From JADHLK01 sp038131695 (GTDB lineage: Bacteria > Pseudomonadota > Alphaproteobacteria > Puniceispirillales > Puniceispirillaceae): a stretch of 8,240 nt of DNA. The stretch spans positions 1 to 8,240 of the forward strand of contig JAYPQA010000086.1 of the NCBI GenBank assembly GCA_038131695.1, given 5' to 3'. How positions within the stretch are numbered: the first letter of the stretch is position 1; each line of letters starts with the position of its first letter. This document shows positions 1 to 6,199 of the stretch, one piece after another. The notes under the pieces were generated by a model. It made no database searches and was not told the DNA's origin. It worked only from the letters and a program-made list of their open reading frames with translations. Both the position numbers and the translations under genes were made by a program.

Positions 1-255
1 ATTCTCAAACCCCCTTCCATGGCAGAGAACGGGGCTGGCTGGCTGGTGATCGATGATCTGGTCGATACGGGCGAGACCGGCAAGGTGCTGCGCCGCCTGT
101 TGCCGGATGCCCATTTCGCCACCGTCTATGCCAAGCCGCAAGGCCGCCCGGTGGTGGATACTTTTGTTACAGAAGTGTCTCAGGATACCTGGATTTACTT
201 TCCCTGGGACATGGAGCCACAGCCCACCCAGCCGATCATCGGCATCCAGCGCTAG
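1..255 (+). CDS. gpt: Xanthine (guanine) phosphoribosyltransferase, C-terminal part (5' end outside window)
   Basis: This type I phosphoribosyltransferase transfers the ribose 5-phosphate of PRPP to xanthine or guanine, a cytosolic purine salvage step. The frame is open from base 1, so the true start lies upstream; the internal ATG at 19 is not the start. Seen directly: the PRPP-binding loop VIDDLVDTGET (encoded at about 46-78), the AKPQGRP segment, and the purine-pocket segment QDTWIYFPWDM near the C terminus. All three match the order and spacing in E. coli Gpt (QDTWIEQPWDM there). About 84 residues are present, a little over half of a usual 150-170 residue protein. The gene converges on the minus-strand histidine kinase gene and their stop codons overlap. 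The family call is firm. Preference for xanthine, guanine or hypoxanthine cannot be told from sequence alone. Confidence 0.9.
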   Translation: MLKPPSMAENGAGWLVIDDLVDTGETGKVLRRLLPDAHFATVYAKPQGRPVVDTFVTEVSQDTWIYFPWDMEPQPTQPIIGIQR

Positions 256-1572
256 CCGGTTTTAGCCGCCCGGCCACCCGCCGGATTTTCCAGCACCTCT
301 CCCGGCAGCTGCAGGCGAAAGGCCGTGCCTTTGCCCTCAGCGCTTCTGGCCAGCTTGATATCCCCGCCCATTGCCACCGCCATATCCTTGGCAATCGCCA
401 TGCCGAGCCCGCTGCCACCGCGATGGCCGGAATGAAAGGCCTGAAAAACAGTGGGCCGCTGCGCTGCAGCAATGCCCTTGCCATTATCCGATATATCCAG
501 CACCGCCAGATTGCCAGCTTGCCAAATATCAATCTCCACGCGGCTGGCTCCGGCCTGATGGGCGTTGCGGAACAGATTCAGCAGCAGCCGGTTCAGCAAG
601 ACCGGATCAACAAAGATTTTGCGCGCGCCTTCTATCTGCAACGCCAGCGGGCTGGCCCTGGCCAGATCGGTCGAAGTCTTCCACCTCAAGCCAGCGCGGC
701 TGGGCTTCCGGCAGATGCGCCATGAAATCCAGCATGTTCTGGCACAGGCGGCTGGCATTTTCCAAGGACCTGTTAATCATCGGGCCAATCTCGGCAATCT
801 TTGGATCATCCGATTTTTCCAGCACCTCAGATACCAGCGTTGCGGTGGACAGGATATTGCGCAGATCATGATTGATTTTTGCCACCGCCTCGCCCGCATC
901 AGCCAGCCTCTCCTTTTGCCGCAGGGCGCGGCGGGAATTGCCCGCCAAATGGTCAAGGCGCACCGAAATCCGGCGCAGTTGCCGGACAGCCCGAACCATT
1001 GAGGGCATTTGCCGGAGCAGCTGCGGGTCCTCACCCATCTGATCGATAAACCGGGTAATCTCCTCGGCCGGCTTTTCGACCCGCAGATAAAGGCCCAGCC
1101 CCAAAAGCACCGCGGCAACAGCAAACAGAAAAAGGCTGCAGGCCGCATAGGCAAGGGCGCTCTTTTGCAAGGGTGCTTGCAGGAATTCTGAGCGCATGAG
1201 ATAGCTTTGCTGCATCGCCCCTTGCTGAGCCTGAATCTGGATCAGCATTGGCTCTTGTGAAAATAAAAGCCGGGCTGTCCGGGACAGGCTGATGAGCGTG
1301 CTGTCCTGCCCGCGCCGGATGGTCAGGATGGGGCGGGTTTTTGGTATGTCCGGGGTGTGCATCTGCGGGCTGGTCCAGATCCGTGCCGGCCCTTGGCTTG
1401 GCTTCACCGACAGGCGCAGGAACGGGCCGGGCGGCAAGCCTGCATCGCCAGCAGTAACTGGTGCCGAGATCAGATCAGCCAGCAGCGCCTCGCCCGCCTC
1501 CGCGATAATCCTGTCTTTTTGCAAGCTGGCCAGCGGCAAGAACAGCACCAGCGCCGCGACAAGCACCGGCAA
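252..1572 (-). CDS. Membrane sensor histidine kinase, reading frame broken as sequenced
   Basis: A two-component sensor kinase that would autophosphorylate on a histidine and pass the phosphate to a response regulator. Reading leftward from 1572 (TTG): a hydrophobic N-terminal segment (residues 2-17), about 120 probably periplasmic residues, a second membrane segment (about 138-163), a HAMP-like linker, then the H box INHDLRNILS with the presumed phospho-His at about residue 235. The frame breaks at 669-670. It resumes in the frame ending at 252, which encodes the ATP-binding domain: N box (LLLNLFRNAHQAG), G1 box (DISDNGKGI), a G2-type box (GGSGLGMAIA) and GKGTAFRL. Removing one C (minus strand) joins the halves as EDFDDLARASPLAL. 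The start is uncertain: an ATG at 1621 would extend the protein by 16 residues if one T is removed from the run at 1576-1580. No response regulator gene is in the window, so partner and signal are unknown. Confidence 0.82.
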
Positions 1573-1645
1573 GGCAAAAACTGCCTGTTTTGATTATCCT
1601 TACGACCGCTAACAGATGCATAAAAAGGCCCAACCAAAAGCATGA

Positions 1646-1683
1646 CTTACCCGAAAACTTGCCCCTATATTGGGCAAGGTAAG
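1646..1683. promoter_or_regulatory. Nested inverted repeat between the kinase gene and rpmH
   Basis: CTTGCCC (1658-1664) and GGGCAAG (1672-1678) form a perfect 7-bp dyad around a 7-base centre. CTTACC (1646-1651) and GGTAAG (1678-1683) form an outer 6-bp dyad sharing base 1678. It could be a protein-binding operator controlling the kinase gene or an RNA stem in a leader. No run of T follows on either strand, so it does not look like a terminator. The dyad is seen directly; any function is inference. Confidence 0.4.
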
Positions 1684-1695
1684 GATTTGTTACAA
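1667..1695 (-). promoter_or_regulatory. Possible sigma-70-type promoter of the histidine kinase gene
   Basis: On the minus strand, TTGTAA (1695-1690) and CAATAT (1672-1667) are separated by 17 bases. They are positioned to give a leader of about 40 bases before the ATG at 1621. The match is only partial (4 of 6 and 3 of 6 against the E. coli consensus). The -10 element lies inside the inverted repeat at 1646-1683. This is inferred from spacing and position only. Confidence 0.27.
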
Positions 1696-1735
1696 GCCTG
1701 CTTGGTTCTGAGAGGGGTCAAACGGCCCGAAAAGA

Positions 1736-1763
1736 TTGACAATTCCGGCAAAGACCGCTATTG
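1736..1763 (+). promoter_or_regulatory. Likely sigma-70 promoter of rpmH
   Basis: A perfect -35 element, TTGACA (1736-1741), is followed after 16 bases by CTATTG (1758-1763), close to the alphaproteobacterial -10 form CTATAT. Read in the E. coli register this is TATTGA after 17 bases. Transcription would begin around 1770, giving a leader of about 40 bases before the rpmH ATG at 1811. The -35 match and the position before a highly expressed ribosomal protein gene support it; the -10 is less perfect. Confidence 0.55.
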
Positions 1764-1796
1764 AGCGAGGCTCAGGATTTTACAATGTTTGAAAAA

Positions 1797-1802
1797 GAGG
1801 AG
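1797..1802 (+). promoter_or_regulatory. Ribosome binding site of rpmH
   Basis: GAGGAG lies 8 bases before the ATG at 1811, in an A-rich leader. It is a strong Shine-Dalgarno match and fixes the start of this very short gene. Confidence 0.75.
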
Positions 1803-1810
1803 CGCGTGAG

Positions 1811-1945
1811 ATGAAACGCACCTATCAGCCTTCTGTTCTGGTTCGCAAGCGCCGTCATGGCTTCCGCTCCCGCATGGCCACTGTTGGCGGGCGCCGGGTT
1901 ATCAATGCCCGCCGGGCGAAGGGCCGGGCGCGGCTGTCTGCCTGA
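1811..1945 (+). CDS. rpmH: 50S ribosomal protein bL34
   Basis: A 44-residue, very basic protein of the large ribosomal subunit. The whole sequence is diagnostic: it begins MKRTYQPSVLVRKRRHGFRS, continues through MATVGGRRVINARRAKGR and ends RLSA, with the usual bL34 length and order. It binds 23S rRNA. The strong ribosome binding site at 1797-1802 and the promoter at 1736-1763 lie just upstream. The gene stands first in the rpmH-rnpA-yidD block, an arrangement found across bacteria. The next gene, rnpA, starts 69 bases downstream. That gap contains only a weak 5-bp hairpin (CCAGC 1973-1977 with GCTGG 1985-1989) and no T run, so read-through into rnpA is likely. Nothing unusual is seen in the gene. 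Confidence 0.97.
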   Translation: MKRTYQPSVLVRKRRHGFRSRMATVGGRRVINARRAKGRARLSA

Positions 1946-2014
1946 CGGGCCTTTCCGGATGATCTGGCCTGCCCAGCTGATTTCGCTGGCCCCCGGCCTG
2001 ATCCGACCTGCCGC

Positions 2015-2425
2015 ATGACGGCCAAATCTGCACAAAAGACGAATCAAACCCGCCAGCCGGACGGTGTGGGTCTGCGCAAGCGCGCCCAGTTTCTGGCTGT
2101 TCAAAAACAAGGGGTCAAGGCCATCGGGGCCGGCTTTGTGCTGCAGGCCGCCCGGCTGCCTGAAAACGCAGCCGCCCCTGACTGGCATTACGGGCTGACC
2201 GCCTCGAAAAAAGTGGGCAATGCCGTGGCCCGCAACCGGGCCAAGCGGCGATTGCGGGCGCTGGTGCGGGGATTTATGCCGGAACTGGCCCGCCCGCAGC
2301 TGGCCTATATCTTCATCGCCCGCCAGGCGCTGGCCGGGCATAGCTGGCAGCAGTTGCAGGAAGAGCTGGTGCGGCTGACCGGCAAGCTGCACCGCCAGCT
2401 GGATAAACACGGCCCGCCAGCATGA
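2015..2425 (+). CDS. rnpA: Ribonuclease P protein component
   Basis: The basic protein subunit of RNase P, which binds the catalytic RNA and helps remove 5' leaders from pre-tRNAs in the cytosol. The 136-residue product contains the family core: GLRKRAQFLAVQ (residues 19-30), a central beta-sheet region with GAGFVLQA, the RNR signature in SKKVGNAVARNRAKRRLRAL (about 64-83, RNR at 73-75), and a C-terminal helix. The start is not certain. The ATG at 2015 has no clear Shine-Dalgarno sequence, and the conserved core begins about 18 residues in, so a GTG at 2066 is an alternative. The last four bases overlap the yidD start (ATGA at 2422-2425), which suggests translational coupling. Position between rpmH and yidD confirms the call. 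Confidence 0.95.
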   Translation: MTAKSAQKTNQTRQPDGVGLRKRAQFLAVQKQGVKAIGAGFVLQAARLPENAAAPDWHYGLTASKKVGNAVARNRAKRRLRALVRGFMPELARPQLAYIFIARQALAGHSWQQLQEELVRLTGKLHRQLDKHGPPA

Positions 2426-2661
2426 GCGCCCGCCCGCTCCTCGCCAGACCCCTTGCCGCGCTTTTGCTGGGGCTTATCTGGTTCTACCGGCTGTTTCTGT
2501 CGCCCTTATTGGGGGTGAATTGCCGGTTCCAGCCCAGCTGTTCTGACTATGCCAGAGAGGCGATCACGCGCCACGGCCCGATAAGGGGCAGCTGGCTGGC
2601 TGTGCGCCGCATTGGCCGCTGCCATCCTTTTGGCGGGTCCGGCTATGATCCGGTACCCTAA
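2422..2661 (+). CDS. yidD: Membrane protein insertion efficiency factor YidD
   Basis: A small inner-membrane-associated protein that in E. coli assists YidC-dependent insertion of membrane proteins; its biochemical role is not well defined. The 79-residue product has a hydrophobic or amphipathic N-terminal segment (about residues 10-30). It then shows the diagnostic motifs GVNCRFQPSCSDYAREAI (31-48) and RIGRCHPFGGSGYDPVP (63-79), with conserved cysteines at 34, 40 and 67. The start codon overlaps the rnpA stop by four bases, so the two are probably translated in a coupled way. yidC follows, but only after 197 bases, a wider gap than usual in this gene order, filled with repeats. Many homologues carry a longer C-terminal tail; this one ends right after the last conserved motif. 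Confidence 0.95.
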   Translation: MSARPLLARPLAALLLGLIWFYRLFLSPLLGVNCRFQPSCSDYAREAITRHGPIRGSWLAVRRIGRCHPFGGSGYDPVP

Positions 2662-2665
2662 AGAA

Positions 2666-2716
2666 ATTGTTCGGCCCAGATTGTTTGGCCCAGATCGTTC
2701 GGCCCAGATCGTCCGC
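2666..2716. repeat. Tandem 14-bp repeat, about 3.6 copies
   Basis: Three full units, ATTGTTCGGCCCAG (2666-2679), ATTGTTTGGCCCAG (2680-2693) and ATCGTTCGGCCCAG (2694-2707), are followed by a partial fourth, ATCGTCCGC (2708-2716). Units differ by one or two pyrimidine changes. The array starts five bases after the yidD stop and lies wholly in the yidD-yidC gap. The period is not a multiple of three, which fits a non-coding array. Confidence 0.85.
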
Positions 2717-2723
2717 ATCCACA

Positions 2724-2751
2724 GCGATGTTTTATCGCAAAAAACCGATAA
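2724..2751. repeat. Two overlapping small inverted repeats upstream of yidC
   Basis: GCGAT (2724-2728) pairs with ATCGC (2734-2738), and TTATCG (2732-2737) pairs with CGATAA (2746-2751) across an A-rich centre. The two pairings share bases 2734-2737, so as RNA they exclude each other. They could be a small operator or alternative leader structures. Arms are short, so chance is a real possibility. Confidence 0.3.
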
Positions 2752-2785
2752 CTGGATTTCCGAAACGCTGATTTTTGTGCTACAA

Positions 2786-2800
2786 GCCTGCCAAGCAGGC
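2786..2800. repeat. Perfect short palindrome upstream of yidC
   Basis: GCCTGC, a CAA centre and GCAGGC form a 6-bp GC-rich hairpin ending 58 bases before the yidC ATG at 2859. No T run follows, so it is not a canonical terminator. It may be a leader hairpin or a protein site; the function is unknown. Confidence 0.35.
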
Positions 2801-2848
2801 CGTTATGGCCAGCCAGCAGCAATCATAAGACAAAAACAGACCTGTCGC

Positions 2849-2852
2849 AGGA
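2849..2852 (+). promoter_or_regulatory. Ribosome binding site that decides the yidC start
   Basis: AGGA ends directly before the first in-frame ATG (2853), which is too close to serve it, but lies 6 bases before the second ATG (2859). The second start gives the MDNRN beginning typical of YidC, so 2859 is preferred. Confidence 0.6.
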
Positions 2853-2858
2853 ATGAAT

Positions 2859-4578
2859 ATGGATAATCGCAATCTGATCATCGCTATGGCCCTTTCCATG
2901 GCGATTTTGGTATTCTGGCAGATATATTTTGTCGAGCCGCAGCTGGAAGCGGAAAGAGAACAGGCCGAAATGCTGGCCGAACAGCAATCCAATGGGGATT
3001 TGCCCAGCCCGTCTGCCTCTGGCCAGAACGCGGCCATGCCCGGAACCCTCGCAGCAGACCGCCCAGCTGACACGGCCGGACGGATTACCATTGATGCGCC
3101 GGCGGTGACCGGCTCGCTCTCCTTGCAGGGGGGGCGCTTTGATGATTTGACCTTGCTTGGCTATCGCACCACACAGGATGCGGACGCCCCGGATGTGGCC
3201 CTGTTCCGCAAACAGGATGCCGATTTGCCCTATTTTGCTGAATTTGGCTGGATCAGCTCGGATGCAGGCCAGGCTGCCCCGTCCGGCCAGACGGTCTGGC
3301 AATCTGCAGACAGCCTGCTGAGCCCGGGCCAGCCAGTGCGGCTGCGCTGGGATAATGGCAGCGGGCTGTTATTTGAGCGGGAAATCACTATCAATGATGA
3401 TTATCTGATCAGTGTGACCGACCGGGTGACCTCAAGCGCGGCCGCGCCGGTGACTCTCAACCCCTATGGTTTGGTGCGCCGCTTTGGCACCCCGTCCACA
3501 TTGGGGATTTATATCCTGCATGAAGGGCCGCTAGGGGTATTTGATGAAACGCTGGATGAACAGGATTACGGCGATCTGAAAGATGCTGGCAGTGAGGAGT
3601 CTCAAGATTGACCCGCAAAAGCCCGGCGGCTGGATCGGCATTACCGACAAATACTGGCTGGCCGCGCTGATCCCGACCCAGAGCGAGACAGTGGATTATT
3701 CCATGCGCTCACTGGGCGGGCGTGAGGATCGCTATCAGACAGATTTTCTGGGCGCGGCGGTGCAGCTGGCCCCGGGCGGGTCTGTCAGCTGGTCAGCCAA
3801 CCTGTTCGCCGGGGCCAAGCAGGTCGCCTTGCTGGACAAATATGCAGAGGAGCTGAATATCGCCAATTTTGATCTGGCGATTGATTTTGGCTGGTTCTAT
3901 TTCCTGACCAAGCCGTTTTTCTATGCGATCACCTGGCTGAATGGGTTGCTGGGCAATTTTGGCCTGGCGATTTTGAGCTTTACCGTCCTGATGCGTCTGG
4001 CGCTTTATCCGCTAGCCAGCAAATCCTATCGCTCCATGGGCAAGATGCGCGAGCTGGCCCCGAAAATCCAGCAGCTGCGTGAACAGGCCGGCGATGACCG
4101 TGCCAAGATGCAGCAGGAGATGATGGCCCTCTACAAGCGCGAGAAGGTGAATCCGGCTGCCGGCTGTTTGCCCATCTTGCTCCAGATTCCGGTCTTTTTT
4201 GCGCTCTACAAGGTTCTGTATGTCTCCATTGAAATGCGCCATGCGCCGTTTTTTGGCTGGATTCAGGATCTGTCCGCGATTGACCCGACTTCCCTGTTCA
4301 ACCTGTTCGGCCTGCTGCCCTACAGCACCGATTTCCTGCCGCAATTCCTGAATGTCGGCATCTGGCCCATATTGATGGGCATTTCGATGTTCTTGCAGAT
4401 GCGGATGAACCCGCCGCCGCCAGACCCGATACAGGCAAAAATCTTCCAGTATATGCCCATTTTCTTCACCTTCCTGCTAGCTGGCTTCCCGGCCGGGCTG
4501 GTGATTTACTGGACCTGGAACAACACCCTGTCTATCGCCCAGCAATGGTGGATAACGCGCTCGATGAAAAAGGGCTGA
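2859..4578 (+). CDS. yidC: Membrane protein insertase YidC, reading frame broken once as sequenced
   Basis: YidC (Oxa1 family) inserts and folds inner-membrane proteins, alone or with SecYEG. The first frame encodes MDNRN, an N-terminal membrane helix (residues 5-24), an Ala/Gln-rich linker and most of the periplasmic P1 domain, including YFAEFGW and ILHEGPLGVFDETL. It then runs to a stop after GSEESQD near 3611. The protein continues at once in another frame as SLKIDPQKPGGWIGITDKYW, through the end of P1 and the insertase core. The core shows the arginine-bearing helix VLMRLALYP (counterpart of the E. coli groove arginine), a cytosolic coiled coil, PAAGCLPILLQIPVFFALY and a basic C terminus. 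Dropping one base within 3594-3599 restores about 572 residues, a normal alphaproteobacterial length. engB starts 11 bases after the stop. The function is essential in most bacteria, so a sequence error is the likeliest cause of the break. Confidence 0.93.
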
Positions 4579-4589
4579 GTCTGACTGGC

Positions 4590-5302
4590 ATGACAGACAC
4601 CGCAGAGGATGCACAAGCCCTGGAAGCGGGCCGCTGGCTGTTTGCCCAGGAATGCAAGTTCATTGCCGCAGCAGCCAACCTGTCTGCCCTGCCGCCGGAC
4701 AGCCTGCCGGAAGTGGCCTTTTGCGGGCGGTCAAATGTGGGCAAATCCTCGCTGGTCAATGCGCTGACCGGGCGGCGGATGCTGGCCCGCACATCCCAGA
4801 CACCAGGCCGCACCCGCCAGCTGATTTTCTTTAATCTGGCAGACCGGCTGCAGCTGGTGGATTTGCCGGGCTATGGCTATGCGGCGGCCTCAAAGGGCGA
4901 TATCCGCAGCTGGACCCGGCTGACCCGCCAGTTTCTGGCCGGCCGGGCCAGCCTGCGGCGGGTCATGCTGTTGATTGATGCGCGCCGCGGTATCCAAAAA
5001 GCGGATGCCGAAATCATGGATTTGCTGGATGAGGCCGCGGTGAGCTGGGCGGTGGTGCTGACCAAGACAGACAAGCTGAAACAGGCAGAGCGTGACAGCG
5101 TGGCAGAGGCCAGCCTGAAAACCGCCTCTTCCCATGTTGCGGCCTGGCCGGCCTGTGGCAGACCTCCTCGCACAAACAGACCGGCATTGCCGAATTGCGC
5201 GCCCATCTGGCCGGGCTGGCCCGCACTTCACATACAGGGCTTGATCTGACCCGCCAGAAGGCCCATAACAGAAAAGCAAGAGACGAATTTTGGAGCAGCT
5301 GA
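4590..5302 (+). CDS. engB: Ribosome biogenesis GTPase EngB/YihA/YsxC, 3' frameshift as sequenced
   Basis: A small GTPase that assists large-subunit ribosome assembly. Counting from the ATG at 4590, the GTPase motifs are G1 GRSNVGKSS (46-54), G2 region TSQTPGRTR (68-76), G3 DLPGYG (91-96) and G4 TKTD (158-161). After AAWPA the first frame loses similarity and runs on to 5249. The expected G5 and C-terminal helix appear in another frame from about 5153 as LWQTSSHKQTGIAELRAHL, ending at 5302. Adding one C to the run at 5152-5153 joins the parts into about 237 residues. An earlier in-frame ATG at 4545 lies inside yidC. The 4590 start is preferred because it falls after the yidC stop, although its AAGGG (4570-4574) is rather distant. 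argB begins four bases after the restored stop. Confidence 0.92.
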
Positions 5303-5306
5303 TCCC

Positions 5307-6199
5307 ATGCAGGATGACAATTCCAGCAGCCTGGTGAACGCGCTGGGCAAGGCCGGCACGCTGATTGAGGCGCTGCCCTTTATGCGGCGTTACAGCGGCC
5401 GGTCCATTGTGGTTAAATTTGGTGGCTATGCGATGGGCGAAAAGGCGTTTGTTGATTCCTTCGCCGCCGATATTGTGCTGTTGCGCCAGGTGGGGGCCAA
5501 GCCTGTCGTGGTGCATGGGGCGGCCCGCAAATTGGCCAGATGCTGGAGCGGCTGCAGATCGAATCCAGCTTTGTGGATGGCTTGCGAATCACCGATGCGG
5601 CAACCGTCTCAGTGGTGGAGATGGTGCTGGCAGGCGGCATCAACAAAGGCCCTTGTCGCCGCGATTGATGCGGCCGGGGCGATGGCGGTCGGCTTGAGCG
5701 GCAAGGATGCCCGGCTGATCACGGCGGATCGACTGGCCGGTGTCCAGTCAAAATCCGGCGGTATGGTGGATCTGGGTTTTGTTGGCACGCCCGCAGAAAT
5801 AAACCCGGCCGTGATTGGCGCGCTGATTGGGCTGATATGATCCCGGTGATAGCCCCCTGGGCTTGGGCCGGGATGGTGAGACCTATAATATCAATGCAGA
5901 TACGCTGCCGGGGCGGTGGCCGGGCGCTGGGGGCAACCCGGCTCCTGATGCTCTCGGATGTGGCGGGCGTGAAAGACCGGGACGGCAATCTCATCCCCCG
6001 GCTGACCCTGTCTGAAGCGCGGGCGCTGATTGCTGATGGCACCGTCTCGGATGGGATGATTCCAAAGCTGGAAACCTGTATTCAGGCGGTTGCGGACGGG
6101 GCTGAGGCGGCAGTGATTATGGATGGGCGCGCCCCGCACGCCATTTTGGTTGAGCTGTTTACCGAAGACGGTATCGGCACGCTGGTCTGCAATGACTGA
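5307..6199 (+). CDS. argB: Acetylglutamate kinase, reading frame broken by six apparent indels
   Basis: ArgB phosphorylates N-acetylglutamate, the second step of arginine biosynthesis, in the cytosol. The first frame gives a normal N terminus with VVKFGGYAMGEKAFVDSFAA (about 35-54; Lys37 in the ATP-site motif) and VVVHG. After that the protein must be followed across frames: the GGGPQIGQMLERL stretch, ADAATVS-like and VLAGGINKALVAAIDAAGAM segments, GLSGKDARLI, KSGGMVDLGFVG, GADMIPVIAPLGLGRDGETY, NINADT, ALGATRLLMLSDVAGVKDRD and SDGMIPKLETCIQAV. Single bases appear to be missing near 5517-5520, 5829-5831, 5853-5857, 5904 and 5922-5924, with one extra in the AAA at 5645-5647. Correcting them gives about 298 residues, the usual length. 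As given, the first frame stops at 5838-5840. The 3' end overlaps the next gene by eight bases. The family call is firm; whether the gene is truly broken is doubtful. Confidence 0.92.

Noticed and set aside
1622..1810. Possible replication origin beside rpmH, as in bacteria where dnaA is adjacent.
   Set aside because: No dnaA gene and no DnaA-box cluster are visible, and in Alphaproteobacteria rpmH-rnpA is generally not taken as the origin locus.
1973..1989. Hairpin CCAGC/GCTGG after rpmH as a terminator.
   Set aside because: The stem is only 5 bp and no T run follows, so it does not qualify as an intrinsic terminator.
1772..2410. Long minus-strand open frame of 212 codons opposite rpmH and rnpA.
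   Set aside because: Its composition (His, Gln, Pro, Arg rich) is that expected of the complement of a GC-rich coding region; rpmH and rnpA fully explain the stretch.
1691..2791. The 11-mer TACAAGCCTGC occurs at both 1691-1701 and 2781-2791, each upstream of a gene start.
   Set aside because: In a window of this size several 11-base matches between two positions are expected by chance (roughly eight for even base composition), and no promoter frame aligns the two copies.
2612..2866. Plus-strand open frame of 84 codons across the yidD-yidC gap.
   Set aside because: It begins inside yidD, translates the tandem repeat, has no ribosome binding site and resembles no family I know.
3583..4578. 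Independent short Oxa1-type insertase gene starting at 3583.
   Set aside because: No good ribosome binding site precedes 3583, and the sequence before and after is one continuous YidC periplasmic domain, so a frameshift in one gene is the simpler reading.
5148..5924. Programmed ribosomal frameshifting to explain the engB and argB breaks.
   Set aside because: Programmed sites need slippery heptamers and are rarely multiple; six shifts of both directions in argB do not fit.
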